From NCBI GenBank assembly GCA_004322275.1, contig SCTA01000006.1, positions 1-64,000 of the forward strand: a stretch of DNA of 64,000 nt, in the 5' to 3' direction. The position numbers and the translations under genes were made by a program. Of the stretch, positions 52,538 through 61,353 are shown one piece after another. The stretch comes from a bacterium. GTDB lineage: Bacteria > Desulfobacterota > Deferrisomatia > Deferrisomatales > BM512. Position 1 is the stretch's first letter. Each line of letters opens with the position of its first letter. Below the pieces are notes generated by a model. It was not told where the DNA came from. It ran no database searches and was given only the letters and a program-made list of their open reading frames with translations.

Positions 52538-54363
52538 TGACTTCCATCCCCCGATTTTTCCAGTTCTTTCTGGTAGAGGTGCAAAGACTGCGCTTCGTCG
52601 AGAGCGTACTGGTCGGCGCGGGTCTTGGCCTTTTGCTTTTTTTCGACAAGCTCCTGCCTGGCGACGGCGGACATCGACAAATCCATCTCTTTTACGAGTT
52701 CGTCCAGCTTCGCTTTCGCCGCCTCGTAACGGACCTTTACTTCCGCTATCCTGTGGGAGGTTTTCCCCAGTTCCTCCCTCTTTAACGCCAGCAGTTCCCT
52801 GGCTTTTTTCTGGGGCTCCCTGAGCGAGACGGATTCGTTCTTCCTTGAGTCCAGTATTCGCATCAGTTCTTTTTCACGCACCGAGACCCTGGCCTTCAGA
52901 CCTTCGAGAAACTCAAGCTGACCGTCGGACAGACTCGCTCCGGCCTCTTCGAGCTTTTGCCACATCTTCTCCACCCTCGCCTTTAACGCCGCGGGGGCGT
53001 TGTCCCAGCCAAGCGTGGAGGAAAGCGCGTAAATGGCCCTCTCGGTCCACTCAAGGGCCGCGACGAGCCTGTCCTGCCGCAACATCAACCCTTCGATTCT
53101 CGGGCGGTCCTCCTTCGGGAAGAGGGAGCCGACCTGTATAACGTCGAGGTACTCGTAAAGATCCTTGTCCATCTTGACAAGTTCGGCCTCGATGGCGTCC
53201 ATCAGGTTCTTTTGCTCGTCAAGCGACTTCTCCACGTTGTCGAGCCGCGCGCCTTTCAGCACTGCGGACTCTTCGGAGAGAGCGAACTCATTCGAGAGGG
53301 TTTCCACCGCGCGCCTTACGGCGGCGAGTTCTTCCTCCTGAAGAAACTTCCAGCCCAGGGAAATCTGCGCGGGAGTGGGAACGACCTCGCCGAAACTCGC
53401 CCCCTCCCAGGTCACCGCCCACTCTTCGGCGGTAGCTCTGGCGTTGGCGTAATACTCCGCCGCGTCCTCGTAAAACTCGTTTCTCTCCAGAGTTCTTCCT
53501 ATAGCCCACTGGTCCTCGTGGGCGTTCTGCGGGTCTATCGCCATCGCGGTCTCGAAAGAGGCCAGAGCCCTCACCTTGTCGCCCATTTCAAGGCTGCACC
53601 AACCGATCGTCCTGAGGGCGTCCGCGTAGTGGGGCGAGCCCTCCTTAATCAGCGAAAGCTGGCTTATGGCGAGCTTCAGCAGCTTTTCAGCCTGGTCTTT
53701 GGTGACGTTTTCGGAGGTAATCGAGGCCTGATAGATTATCCTCCCCCTGCGGAGGCGGATATCGTCGGCGAGAGCGCGGCGGACCTCCCTGTCCGGAAGC
53801 GAGTTGAGCTTGTCCATCGCCTTGTCGAAGATCTCGATGGATTTCGACACGTCTCCCTCGCCGTAAGCTATCTGCGCCAGAGTGACGAGGGCGTAGGGGT
53901 GAAAATTCCCGTCGGCGGTCTTTTCGAGGCTGGCTTTGGCGTCCGCGTTCTGTCCGAGCATGAAGTGACTCTGCCCGACGCGATAGAAGACCGAATCCGG
54001 CTCCATGAACTTCCTGCCCTCGCTGGCCTTGAAATACTTCACTACTTCGCCGTAATTGCCGCGGTCGTATTCGTACTTAACGAGTTTTTCGAGGGCCGGG
54101 CCGTTGAAAGCCCCCTTGGAGGAGCTGAGGGCTCCGAAGAGCTTGACCGCCTCCGGCACGAAGCCGCTGTTGTAGAGGGCCAGAGCCCTGAAATATTTCT
54201 CCGCCCTTCCGGCCTTTTCGTCGGAGGGCAAAAGGCGCAGTGCGTCCTCCCACCGCTCTCCCACCGCGGCCGACAGCCCCTCCTTCTGGGGGGCTATCGC
54301 CAGGGCCGGGGCGGCGGCGAGGACGACGAGCGCTATAACTAAAAGGGTTACTCTGCGTTCCAT
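52534..54363 (-). CDS. exported TPR/coiled-coil protein
   Basis: A 609-aa exported protein with a signal peptide ending APALAIAP. Tetratricopeptide repeats fill residues about 30-330 (for example ALRTIGWCSLEMGDKVRALASFETAM). The C-terminal half is coiled coil, rich in Glu, Lys and Leu. It has an ATGA overlap with the next gene and a 16-base overlap with the gene before it, so it is translated as part of the envelope operon. Confidence 0.83.
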   Translation of the reverse strand: MERRVTLLVIALVVLAAAPALAIAPQKEGLSAAVGERWEDALRLLPSDEKAGRAEKYFRALALYNSGFVPEAVKLFGALSSSKGAFNGPALEKLVKYEYDRGNYGEVVKYFKASEGRKFMEPDSVFYRVGQSHFMLGQNADAKASLEKTADGNFHPYALVTLAQIAYGEGDVSKSIEIFDKAMDKLNSLPDREVRRALADDIRLRRGRIIYQASITSENVTKDQAEKLLKLAISQLSLIKEGSPHYADALRTIGWCSLEMGDKVRALASFETAMAIDPQNAHEDQWAIGRTLERNEFYEDAAEYYANARATAEEWAVTWEGASFGEVVPTPAQISLGWKFLQEEELAAVRRAVETLSNEFALSEESAVLKGARLDNVEKSLDEQKNLMDAIEAELVKMDKDLYEYLDVIQVGSLFPKEDRPRIEGLMLRQDRLVAALEWTERAIYALSSTLGWDNAPAALKARVEKMWQKLEEAGASLSDGQLEFLEGLKARVSVREKELMRILDSRKNESVSLREPQKKARELLALKREELGKTSHRIAEVKVRYEAAKAKLDELVKEMDLSMSAVARQELVEKKQKAKTRADQYALDEAQSLHLYQKELEKSGDGSQ

Positions 54364-54866
54364 CCGGCCTTGCCGTCTTCAACCGTTACAATCCAGGTGT
54401 TTTGTTTACCCCTCGTCACGGGCATCTTCGACGGCTCGTCCGGCGGGCTGCCGAGCACCTGCAAGAGCACCTTGTGGTCGCCCGCGCCGAGGCGCATCTT
54501 TCCGAGTTCGAGGGGCAGCTCGGAACCGAGGACGTTCAATTCGGCTGGCGTCAGGGGACGCGAAAAAAGCAGTTTGTCGTCTATGGAAAGGGAAACGCTC
54601 TTGTCCGTCAAATCTCCCGCTTTCGCCTTCAGGAAAATCTGGGCGACGCCGGTCTCTCCCTCCAGCATCTCCTTTGTAAGCCCCTCAAGCTCCAGACGTA
54701 TGGAGGCGAGCTCTTTTGAAAGCCCTTCGAGCCTGTCCTCGAAGTTCTTGACGGCGGTCTCGGCCTTCGCGGCGTCCTCCGCCTCACCGGCGAAGACACT
54801 CTTGCACGGGCCAAATGCCGTCAGAGCCATTAAAAAGATAAAAAAGAATAGAGCTATTCGCTTCAT
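54348..54866 (-). CDS. exported protein, 172 aa, coiled coil plus beta domain
   Basis: Signal peptide (FFFIFLMALTAFG), then a helical stretch (VKNFEDRLEGLSKELASIRLELEGLTKEM) that can form a coiled coil, then a beta-rich C-terminal domain (SVSLSIDDKLLFSRPL, GDHKVLLQVLG). No family recognised. Start at 54866 has GGAACGGACATG context with moderate ribosome-binding potential. First gene of the TPR run; the 61-base gap to the OmpA-like gene holds a GGCGG/CCGCC hairpin. Confidence 0.72.
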   Translation of the reverse strand: MKRIALFFFIFLMALTAFGPCKSVFAGEAEDAAKAETAVKNFEDRLEGLSKELASIRLELEGLTKEMLEGETGVAQIFLKAKAGDLTDKSVSLSIDDKLLFSRPLTPAELNVLGSELPLELGKMRLGAGDHKVLLQVLGSPPDEPSKMPVTRGKQNTWIVTVEDGKAGWNAE

Positions 54867-54927
54867 GTCCGTTCCTTCAATAGTCGGCGGATTTTGACCG
54901 CCATCTTGCTTCCCGCCCGAAGACGGC

Positions 54928-56232
54928 TCAGGGACGAAGAGCGAGCCAACGCGACCCCTCGCCGGATATCTCTCTGGGACCGATTATCATTCCCGCCCTC
55001 TTCAGCTTGTCGCCGGGCTTTTCATAGACGTACAGTAATGCCCTCGCGCCCCCGCCGAAATCGTTGAAGCAGGTGACCTCTATCTCCAGGCGCTCGGCGT
55101 TTTTCGCCGACAGCGCGCTGGCCCTGCCGAGTCCGTCGCCGTCGAAAAGAAGACTCACTCCGCTGGCGGCGGTCGAGGAAATCTCGGGATCGGAATCCTG
55201 CGGCTGGGTGTGTCCGGCCGAGATCCAGCCGTGGAGGTCGAGATCCGCTTTCTCGCCGTCCCAGACCAGTATGGCCAGAAGGTCGGGAGGTTCTTCGGCC
55301 GAGGCGGGCAATTCCACAATCTGCCCAGCGACGATTTTTCCCTTTGCGTCCACCCCCTGAACGTATACGGGAAGCGCGTAGGGCAGGAGCGCCACGTTAA
55401 CCTCGAATTTTCCGTTTTCGACTCCCGCGGGGTACGGCACAGGCCCCGCCAACACCGTCACGTTGGAAAGTCCCGCCGGAACCTTTCCCGAAAGCCGCGC
55501 CCAGCCGCTTTCCACCGACTCGATCTTTATACCCAGCCCTTCGCTCTCAAGAAACCTGTCGAAGGTGGTCTTCCCTGTGAAATCCTGCTCCCTGTACCTG
55601 CCGCCGTATACAAGGAGGTCTTGCCTGGCGGGCAGATCGTAGGTAAGAAGAACGTCGTCGGTCAGCGCCCTCCAGATGGTGATTCCCTCCGCGCCCTCGC
55701 TGGCGAAAAGGAGGCTGCTCACCTTGCCGTCTTTCAATAGCGTCACCGTGCCGCCCGCGCCCTCCTCGGGCCGGGGTTCGAGGACGACGACGGCGCTTTT
55801 CGGCGGAGGCGCGGGTTCGGGTGGAGGAACGATCCCGAAAAGCTCTACCCAGCCGTCTTTTCGCTCGCTGCTTTCGCCCGCCGAGGCGCAGACGAACCTG
55901 AAGGCGTCCGCTTTCAGCGCGCTCGCCAGCCGGTGGGACATATTCACCGCGTACTGGAGGCCGAGCGAGCGGTTGAGGAGCTTCGGGCCGGTTGAATCCG
56001 TGTGGCCTACAAGGAGGACGGATTTTCCCGAGGCGAGTATGGACTGCGCGGCTGAAACGATCTGCGGGGGGAGTTTCTCCTGCATAGACGCGCTTTTGTC
56101 GGCCACAGCCAAGGGCTTTTCAAGGTTTTCGGGCACACCTCCGAGGAGGACGGGGCCGTGGCGGAAGGAAGCCGCCGCGACCGAAGCCGCGAGCAAAAGC
56201 AGCAGGGCGGCCGTTACTATCCTTCGCAGCAT
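54928..56232 (-). CDS. OmpA-like domain exported protein
   Basis: A 434-aa exported protein with a signal peptide (ALLLLLAASVAAA). Residues about 45-135 form an OmpA-like peptidoglycan-binding domain: SVLLVGHTDSTGPKLLNRSLGLQYAVNMSHRL matches, in two short stretches, the GHTDxxGxxxxN.xLS..RA pattern. The C-terminal half includes ILVWDGEKADLDLHGWISAGHTQP, like the YfaP/DUF2135 domain. It probably links the envelope machine to peptidoglycan. The start overlaps the UDP-sugar pyrophosphorylase end by 16 bases. Confidence 0.78.
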   Translation of the reverse strand: MLRRIVTAALLLLLAASVAAASFRHGPVLLGGVPENLEKPLAVADKSASMQEKLPPQIVSAAQSILASGKSVLLVGHTDSTGPKLLNRSLGLQYAVNMSHRLASALKADAFRFVCASAGESSERKDGWVELFGIVPPPEPAPPPKSAVVVLEPRPEEGAGGTVTLLKDGKVSSLLFASEGAEGITIWRALTDDVLLTYDLPARQDLLVYGGRYREQDFTGKTTFDRFLESEGLGIKIESVESGWARLSGKVPAGLSNVTVLAGPVPYPAGVENGKFEVNVALLPYALPVYVQGVDAKGKIVAGQIVELPASAEEPPDLLAILVWDGEKADLDLHGWISAGHTQPQDSDPEISSTAASGVSLLFDGDGLGRASALSAKNAERLEIEVTCFNDFGGGARALLYVYEKPGDKLKRAGMIIGPREISGEGSRWLALRP

Positions 56233-57629
56233 CTGCCCTCCAGAACGGTTCCGTCAGGAATTACGAGGGGAGGTTTTCCGACGTTGTCTATTTTCACCGG
56301 GCCGCGCACCACCACGGATCTGCCCAGGCGGACATCTCCGCGCACCACGAAGCAATCCGCGTCAACCAGGCTGACAGGATGCGGAATGCGCTGGTCGAGG
56401 TCGTCCACCCCGCCGAAGAACTCCGGGTCGAGGTCCACGGTTATGAAGCCTGTCTTGTTTTTCTTGAGATTCGATATCTCAAGAGGGGAATGCTTGCCGG
56501 GCAGGTAGAGATCGCTTCGGCGCGCCAGAAAATCGCTGGTGGTCTTGACCGGAGCGAAGCGCTTCCGCGGCACGACTATCGCGGCCGCGCCGGGAAAGCT
56601 GCCTATCGCCGCCCCCATTGCCGTCTCAAGCTGCACGACCGGGACGCCTTCGACAACCTTGCGGTTGACGATGAGCGGAAGGGTGAGCCCGCCGTTTTCG
56701 AGCCGGGCGCTAAGGCATTTGAGGTTTATCCAGAGGTTGTTCGTATTGAAAACCGGGAATCTTTCGATATCCTGAAATTCTTCGGCGTGGGCCGAGTCGA
56801 CCTGCGCTATCTCAAGAAGCTCAAGGACGCCGCCATGCCTGACCACCGTTCCCCCCTTTACGTCAACAAAGGTCCGCTGCGTCACTTCGAGGGCGAAGGG
56901 AATTTTACGTTCCGCGATAAAGCCGAGAATCGAGGGGGAGGGAGAGGCCCCGAGGTTGTCGGCGTTCGAGACGAAAAGCCACTCCTTGCCGGCGTCGAGC
57001 AACTTTTTCAGGGTTCCTGAGATATTCAGGGATTCGTAGATGTCGCCGTGGCCGGGGGGGGCCCACCCGGCGGGGTCGCAGGGGTCTTTGAAAAAGTCCT
57101 TGTTGTCTTCGCGTATGCGGGGGTAGCGGTTCTGGAGAAAATCGAGGGGGAGTTCCTCCCCGCCTTTTGTTTTTACCGAAAGGGGGTACCTGGAAAGCGC
57201 CCTGACGGTGTCTTCGTGGGTGGCGAAGGAATTCATGAAGACGAGGGGAATGTCCGCCTTGTATTCCTTTCGGATGGAAAGAACGTGGAGGGCGATAAGG
57301 TCGAGAAAAGTAAGCCCCTCCTTCACTTCGAGAAGGCTCTTGGCGCGGGTCATGCGCATGGAGGTCCCCAGCCCCCCGTTCAGAACCACCCAGGCGACTT
57401 CTTCCATCCGCCGCCTGCCTTTTTCTTCGTAGCCAGCTTCCTCGATTTCGTGTAAAGAGGCAAGGTCGCCGGCTTCGGGCACGCCTATCTTCCCCCACTC
57501 CACCCCGGCGCTCTCGCCGGAGAGGTAACGCGCGTAGGCTCCGAGAAAAACCTCGGCTTCGCGGCGGGTCAGACCAGCCGAAAGATAGCGCCTCAGCACG
57601 CGGTCGAGAAGTTCATCCAAGGCAGACAA
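56217..57629 (-). CDS. UDPGP-family UTP-sugar-1-phosphate uridylyltransferase
   Basis: A 470-aa eukaryotic-type UDP-sugar pyrophosphorylase. VVLNGGLGTSMRMTRAKSLLEV by its key residues (GGxGT...K) is the nucleotide-binding loop. The sugar-phosphate segments PLVFMNSFATHEDT, FPQ-like EDNKDFF and FVSNADNLGA are present. It makes UDP-glucose or UDP-GlcNAc from UTP and a sugar-1-phosphate. A left-handed beta-helix tail (GPVKIDNVG, VIPDGTVLEG) closes the protein. First gene of the leftward envelope block; its upstream region is divergent to the 57719 gene. Confidence 0.88.
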   Translation of the reverse strand: MSALDELLDRVLRRYLSAGLTRREAEVFLGAYARYLSGESAGVEWGKIGVPEAGDLASLHEIEEAGYEEKGRRRMEEVAWVVLNGGLGTSMRMTRAKSLLEVKEGLTFLDLIALHVLSIRKEYKADIPLVFMNSFATHEDTVRALSRYPLSVKTKGGEELPLDFLQNRYPRIREDNKDFFKDPCDPAGWAPPGHGDIYESLNISGTLKKLLDAGKEWLFVSNADNLGASPSPSILGFIAERKIPFALEVTQRTFVDVKGGTVVRHGGVLELLEIAQVDSAHAEEFQDIERFPVFNTNNLWINLKCLSARLENGGLTLPLIVNRKVVEGVPVVQLETAMGAAIGSFPGAAAIVVPRKRFAPVKTTSDFLARRSDLYLPGKHSPLEISNLKKNKTGFITVDLDPEFFGGVDDLDQRIPHPVSLVDADCFVVRGDVRLGRSVVVRGPVKIDNVGKPPLVIPDGTVLEGRCCEG

Positions 57630-57718
57630 CTCCGGTTTGTTTCGGGGTTAAAACAATTGGGTATTTGAACAGACAAAGGGCTTAAGCGTCAAGCAAGTAT
57701 GGGATTTGTGGTTTCAAA

Positions 57719-58156
57719 ATGGTGAGGTATCCTTTTACTATGAGAACGAGACATTCATCAGCCATTCACAAAAACGGTATTCGTCTTTCCATCCAGAGAC
57801 GAAAGGCCGCAATGAAGCGAAAGGCGCTACGCGAACACAGGGAGTTGCCGAACCCCCGGCGGCCCTTTCTTTCCGGTCACAGGGCCGAAGTAATTCTCAC
57901 CATCCTCGAAGACCTTTCCACCGTCCTTAGCGGATACCCCCGCGTCACAGGGATGCTCTACAAAGTCCTCGACGACACCGTCGAGGTCGTCGTCGTCGCC
58001 CCCAAGCCGATGACCCGCCCCATGCAGACAATCCTGGAGGGGGTGGCCTCCCGCCTCAACGATTCCATTCCCGACATAAAATGGCATTTCCGGGCACTGC
58101 CAATACCGCCTGCGGACCCTTCCGGTTACTCCACGATGACGATAGCGCTACAGTAA
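57719..58156 (+). CDS. hypothetical protein, 145 aa
   Basis: A 145-aa protein, basic at the N-terminus (RRKAAMKRKALREHRELPNPRRP) and globular after about residue 50 (ILTILEDLSTVLSGYPRVTGMLYKVLDDTVEVVVVAPK). No family recognised. In-frame ATG codons at 57740 and further down are alternative starts, and the basic first 50 residues may be untranslated. The stop codon is directly followed by repeat A2. Confidence 0.55.
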   Translation: MVRYPFTMRTRHSSAIHKNGIRLSIQRRKAAMKRKALREHRELPNPRRPFLSGHRAEVILTILEDLSTVLSGYPRVTGMLYKVLDDTVEVVVVAPKPMTRPMQTILEGVASRLNDSIPDIKWHFRALPIPPADPSGYSTMTIALQ

Positions 58157-58295
58157 GAGGTTGTTGAAAAACGTCGAGAGAAGACCCGGTTTCAAGGAGA
58201 CGCAGAGCGAGAAGCGAGACATAACCGGGCGTTAGGCGAGCGAGAAGCGAATCGCGACGAAGAAAACGGGTCTCGCAACAGTTTTTCAACACCTC
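58157..58295 (+). repeat. structured dispersed repeat, copy A2
   Basis: A 139-bp element starting at the base after the stop codon of the 57719 gene. The terminal arms GAGGTTGTTGAAAAAC and GTTTTTCAACACCTC pair with one bulge. Inside, GACCCG pairs with CGGGTC where copy A1 has GGCCCG/CGGGCC, and the central hairpin is TAAC-cgggc-GTTA (58222-58234). Arms differ from A1 while the pairing is kept. Confidence 0.8.
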
Positions 58296-58302
58296 GTAGT
58301 AA

Positions 58303-58331
58303 TTGACAGGGTGTCTGGCGACTGCTAAATT
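58303..58331 (+). promoter_or_regulatory. sigma-70-type promoter for the sigma-factor gene
   Basis: A consensus -35 TTGACA (58303-58308) and a -10 TAAATT (58326-58331) are separated by exactly 17 bases. It is about 80 bases upstream of the sigma-factor start, just downstream of repeat A2. Confidence 0.7.
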
Positions 58332-58409
58332 GCCGTACCTTGCGCGCCAGTAAAACCTCATGCCTCGTCAGTAATCGACGGGAGGAACGCCATAGCGTCG
58401 TCCAACTCA

Positions 58410-59117
58410 TTGGACCGTAGGGACGAACTGATCAGGGAGTATTCCCCACTGGTCAAATTCATAGCCGAAAGGCTGTGTCTGCGCCTGCCGGCATGCATCG
58501 AGGTCGAAGATATCATCAACACCGGCGTCCTCGGCCTTATCGACGCGATAGACAAGTTCGTCCCCGACAGGGGCGTCAAGTTCCACACCTACGCCGAGTT
58601 CCGCATACGCGGGGCTATGCTCGATTACCTCCGGCAGCAGGACTGGGCTCCGCGCTCGATGCGGCGCAAGGAAAAGGAACTCGCCAAGGTCGTCCGGGAA
58701 CTCGAACAGAAACTCGGAAGAACAGCCACCCACGACGAAATCGCCAAAGAGATGGGTATAACCATCCAGGAACTCGGCGACCTCCTCGCGAAGGCCCGCG
58801 GCCTCTCCCTTCTCTCGCTCAACAGGCCAAAATCCGAGGAAAGCGAGGAGGAGGAAGCCGAACTCGGTGCCTTCATCCCCGATTCCCCCGAGAGGGGGCC
58901 GCTGAACGTGCTGGAAAAAGAAGAGGTCAGAATACTTCTCGCCGAACACATCCACTCTCTCCCCGACAAGGAACGGCAGGTCATTTCGCTCTATTATTAC
59001 AAAGACAAGACGATGAAAGAGGTGGGAATAGAGCTCGGAATCACCGAATCGAGGGTGAGCCAGCTTCATACTTCCGCCGTGCTCAGGCTCAAGGGAAGAA
59101 TCGGGCCGAAGATATAA
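58410..59117 (+). CDS. FliA/WhiG-type RNA polymerase sigma factor
   Basis: A 235-aa sigma factor of the FliA (sigma-28) group. Region 2 (about 10-85) has PLVKFIAERLCLRLP and RIRGAMLDYLRQQDWAPRSMRR; region 3 follows; region 4 (about 185-230) has KTMKEVGIELGITESRVSQLHTSAVLRLK by its key residues. Its targets are often flagellar or chemotaxis genes, but none are in this window. TTG 58410 is a possible start, although no ribosome-binding site is close. A perfect GGGAGG followed by six bases points to an ATA at 58392 in the same frame, which would be an unusual start codon. Confidence 0.92.
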   Translation: MDRRDELIREYSPLVKFIAERLCLRLPACIEVEDIINTGVLGLIDAIDKFVPDRGVKFHTYAEFRIRGAMLDYLRQQDWAPRSMRRKEKELAKVVRELEQKLGRTATHDEIAKEMGITIQELGDLLAKARGLSLLSLNRPKSEESEEEEAELGAFIPDSPERGPLNVLEKEEVRILLAEHIHSLPDKERQVISLYYYKDKTMKEVGIELGITESRVSQLHTSAVLRLKGRIGPKI

Positions 59118-59257
59118 AAAAACAACTGTTAATTCGGCGCGTACTCGGTAGGTGGATACTACCACCACAGTTATCGATTGGCCTTCAAGAGCGATGGATG
59201 GTTTTTATTTCATCTGCTATGATTAATTAGTGTGTTCAAAATTTTCGTGAGAGACCC

Positions 59258-59908
59258 ATGACAGGGGTGGTTCCAAACCCAACTTTTATTTTTCGGATTA
59301 CGCATCTAGATAATCTGGCAGGTATCCTCCAGCTAGGTGGTCTCTTCGCGCCCAACAACCAGCCCCCCAATGCCCCGGTTTATCATCCGATACACCATGC
59401 GAGTATTCAGAACCAACGTGCAGCAACTCCCGTCGTTTGCGGACCGATGGGTAACGTACATGACTACGTTCCCTTCTACTTTGCCCCGCGATCTCCGATG
59501 CTGTGCTCTCTTCAACGCGGAAATGTGGAAGGCTACAATGGAGGGCCTGCTCCTATTATTTATCTTGTGACAACCATCCAAAATGTTGTCGGTGCGGGCC
59601 TTCGTTACGTCTTTACGGATGGACATGGCATCATGCAGTTTACAAGCTATTACGACGATTTGGTTCATCTTAATGAAATTGACTGGCCACTGATGGAAGC
59701 TAGATATTGGGCTGATACGCAGGAAGATAATGATCGATCACGCAGGCGACAGGCTGAATTTTTGATTCACGCTTCATGCCCTTGGAGTGTTATTTTATGT
59801 ATAGGTGTATATAACCAGCCTACAAAGACGCGAGTCGAAAGCCTGCTACAGGCATCCGGCATAGGTCATGTCCCACCGGTAGAGGTGAGACCTAATTGGT
59901 ACTATTAA
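59258..59908 (+). CDS. darT: DarT-family DNA ADP-ribosyltransferase toxin
   Basis: A 216-aa DarT toxin (DUF4433), which transfers ADP-ribose from NAD to a thymidine base in single-stranded DNA. The N-terminus IFRITHLDNLAGILQLGGL is the family signature. The putative catalytic Glu lies in RRRQAEFLIH (about residue 165). The partner antitoxin begins ten bases after its stop. GAGAG precedes the ATG. Lower GC than the neighbours suggests acquisition. Confidence 0.9.
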   Translation: MTGVVPNPTFIFRITHLDNLAGILQLGGLFAPNNQPPNAPVYHPIHHASIQNQRAATPVVCGPMGNVHDYVPFYFAPRSPMLCSLQRGNVEGYNGGPAPIIYLVTTIQNVVGAGLRYVFTDGHGIMQFTSYYDDLVHLNEIDWPLMEARYWADTQEDNDRSRRRQAEFLIHASCPWSVILCIGVYNQPTKTRVESLLQASGIGHVPPVEVRPNWYY

Positions 59909-59918
59909 CGGTGGTTTA

Positions 59919-60983
59919 ATGATCAAAATCGTAAGCGGAAATTTGCTGGGGGCTGAAGCCGAAGCCGTTGTCAATACAGTTAACTGTGTTGGAATCATGG
60001 GCAAAGGGATAGCTCTGCAATTTAAACAGACCTATCCCGAGAATTTCACTGCATATGAACGTGCTTGTAAAGCCCAGAAGGTGGTTCCCGGCAAGATGTT
60101 TGTGTTCTCAACTGGTCGGCTGGTAAACCCAAAATATATCATAAACTTCCCTACCAAGCGTCACTGGAAGGGCAAATCAAAAATAGAGGACATAAAAAGA
60201 GGGCTGGTTGCCCTTGTTGAAGAGGTCAAAACACGGTCCATTCGGTCGATAGCGATCCCACCTCTTGGTTGCGGACTTGGAGGTCTCGAATGGAGTGAGG
60301 TTAAACCGCTCATCGAAAACGCTTTCAGCAACCTTGATGAAGTTCAAGTCCTGCTGTTCGCACCCGGTGACGCCCCAAAACCCGACGAGATCAAGATAAA
60401 CACGAAAGACCCCGGCATGACCAGATCACGGGCGCTTTTTATCAAACTCATAGAGCGCTATTGTGCTCCTGGCTATCAACTAACCCTACTTGAGATTCAA
60501 AAGCTGGCCTATTTCCTGCAAGAGGGAGGTGAGCCTCTTCGTCTACGTTTCGCCAAGATGAAGTATGGCCCCTATGCCGACAATTTGAATCACGTCTTGC
60601 AACGACTCGAAGGGCACTACATTCGAGGTTATGGCGATAGAAGCCGCAAGGCGCAAATCCATCTGCTCCCAGATGCTGTGAAGATTGCTGATGCAGAGTT
60701 GGCTGGTGACTCAACCGGAACAGAGCATCTTGACCGTGTTGCCGCTTTGATCGAAGGTTTTGAGACACCTTACGGTATGGAATTACTATCCACTGTTCAC
60801 TGGGTTTGCCACGAGAGCCCTTCTATAGCCTCTGATTTGGATAAAGTGCGTGCCAGTATTGCGGCTTGGAACGAACGAAAGCAGAACCTTTTCACTCCCA
60901 AGCATATTCAAGTGGCTCTGCGTCGTCTGCACGATGTGGGTTGGATTGAATCTAGCCAAACAGTGCAAGTTCAAGATTGTTAA
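59919..60983 (+). CDS. darG: DarG-family macrodomain antitoxin
   Basis: A 354-aa antitoxin. Residues 1-155 are a macrodomain (GNLLGAEAEAVVNTVNCVGIMGKGIALQF by its key motif VVNTVNC..GMGKG, and PPLGCGLGGLEW), which removes ADP-ribose from DNA. The C-terminal half (about 175-354), with LTLLEIQKLAYFLQEGGEPL, matches the toxin-blocking domain of DarG. Together with the DarT toxin it forms a complete DarTG system. Confidence 0.92.
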   Translation: MIKIVSGNLLGAEAEAVVNTVNCVGIMGKGIALQFKQTYPENFTAYERACKAQKVVPGKMFVFSTGRLVNPKYIINFPTKRHWKGKSKIEDIKRGLVALVEEVKTRSIRSIAIPPLGCGLGGLEWSEVKPLIENAFSNLDEVQVLLFAPGDAPKPDEIKINTKDPGMTRSRALFIKLIERYCAPGYQLTLLEIQKLAYFLQEGGEPLRLRFAKMKYGPYADNLNHVLQRLEGHYIRGYGDRSRKAQIHLLPDAVKIADAELAGDSTGTEHLDRVAALIEGFETPYGMELLSTVHWVCHESPSIASDLDKVRASIAAWNERKQNLFTPKHIQVALRRLHDVGWIESSQTVQVQDC

Positions 60984-61353
60984 CAAAGTTTTCGAGGCTT
61001 TGAGTTTCTCGAAAAACACTGAATTTTTGATACAGCAGGTAGGGTGGGCTCGGCCCACCATGTTTAACTATTTGTAATTGTTGCGCTTTTGAAATTATAA
61101 GGGAACGGGACGTTATTGTTTTGGTGGGCTGAAGCTCATCCTACGCAACTAATTTAAAACCATTTATGTTTTTACAGCTAAAAGCCGCTGGATTCCCGCC
61201 CTTTGGGCGAGAATGACGGAAAAGTGTTTTCAACGGCTTTGGATTTTGTCGCCGGGCGAGGAGCCCGCAGCGAGCGCGACGAAGACAGTAGCGTGCCTAC
61301 GGCAAGGAGCGCGAGCGAGTAGCGACGAAGCCCCGCGGCAAAAGCCGAAGCCG
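60984..61353. other. 370-bp gap made of palindromic repeats
   Basis: No gene. The gap is filled by a two-arm palindromic element (61039-61144), then a GGATTCCCGCCC/GGGCGAGAATG hairpin (61189-61215) of a kind common as interspersed repeats, and repeat copy B3 (61233-61354), which touches the ispDF stop codon. Confidence 0.6.
61039..61144. repeat. palindromic interspersed element (MITE- or REP-like)
   Basis: The left arm GTAGGGTGGGCTCGGCCCACC and the complement of the right arm GTAGGATGAGCTTCAGCCCACC (61122-61144) match apart from four or five differences. Each arm is itself a hairpin (GGTGGGC/GCCCACC). Both ends start with GTAGG. Only one copy is seen here. Confidence 0.55.
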
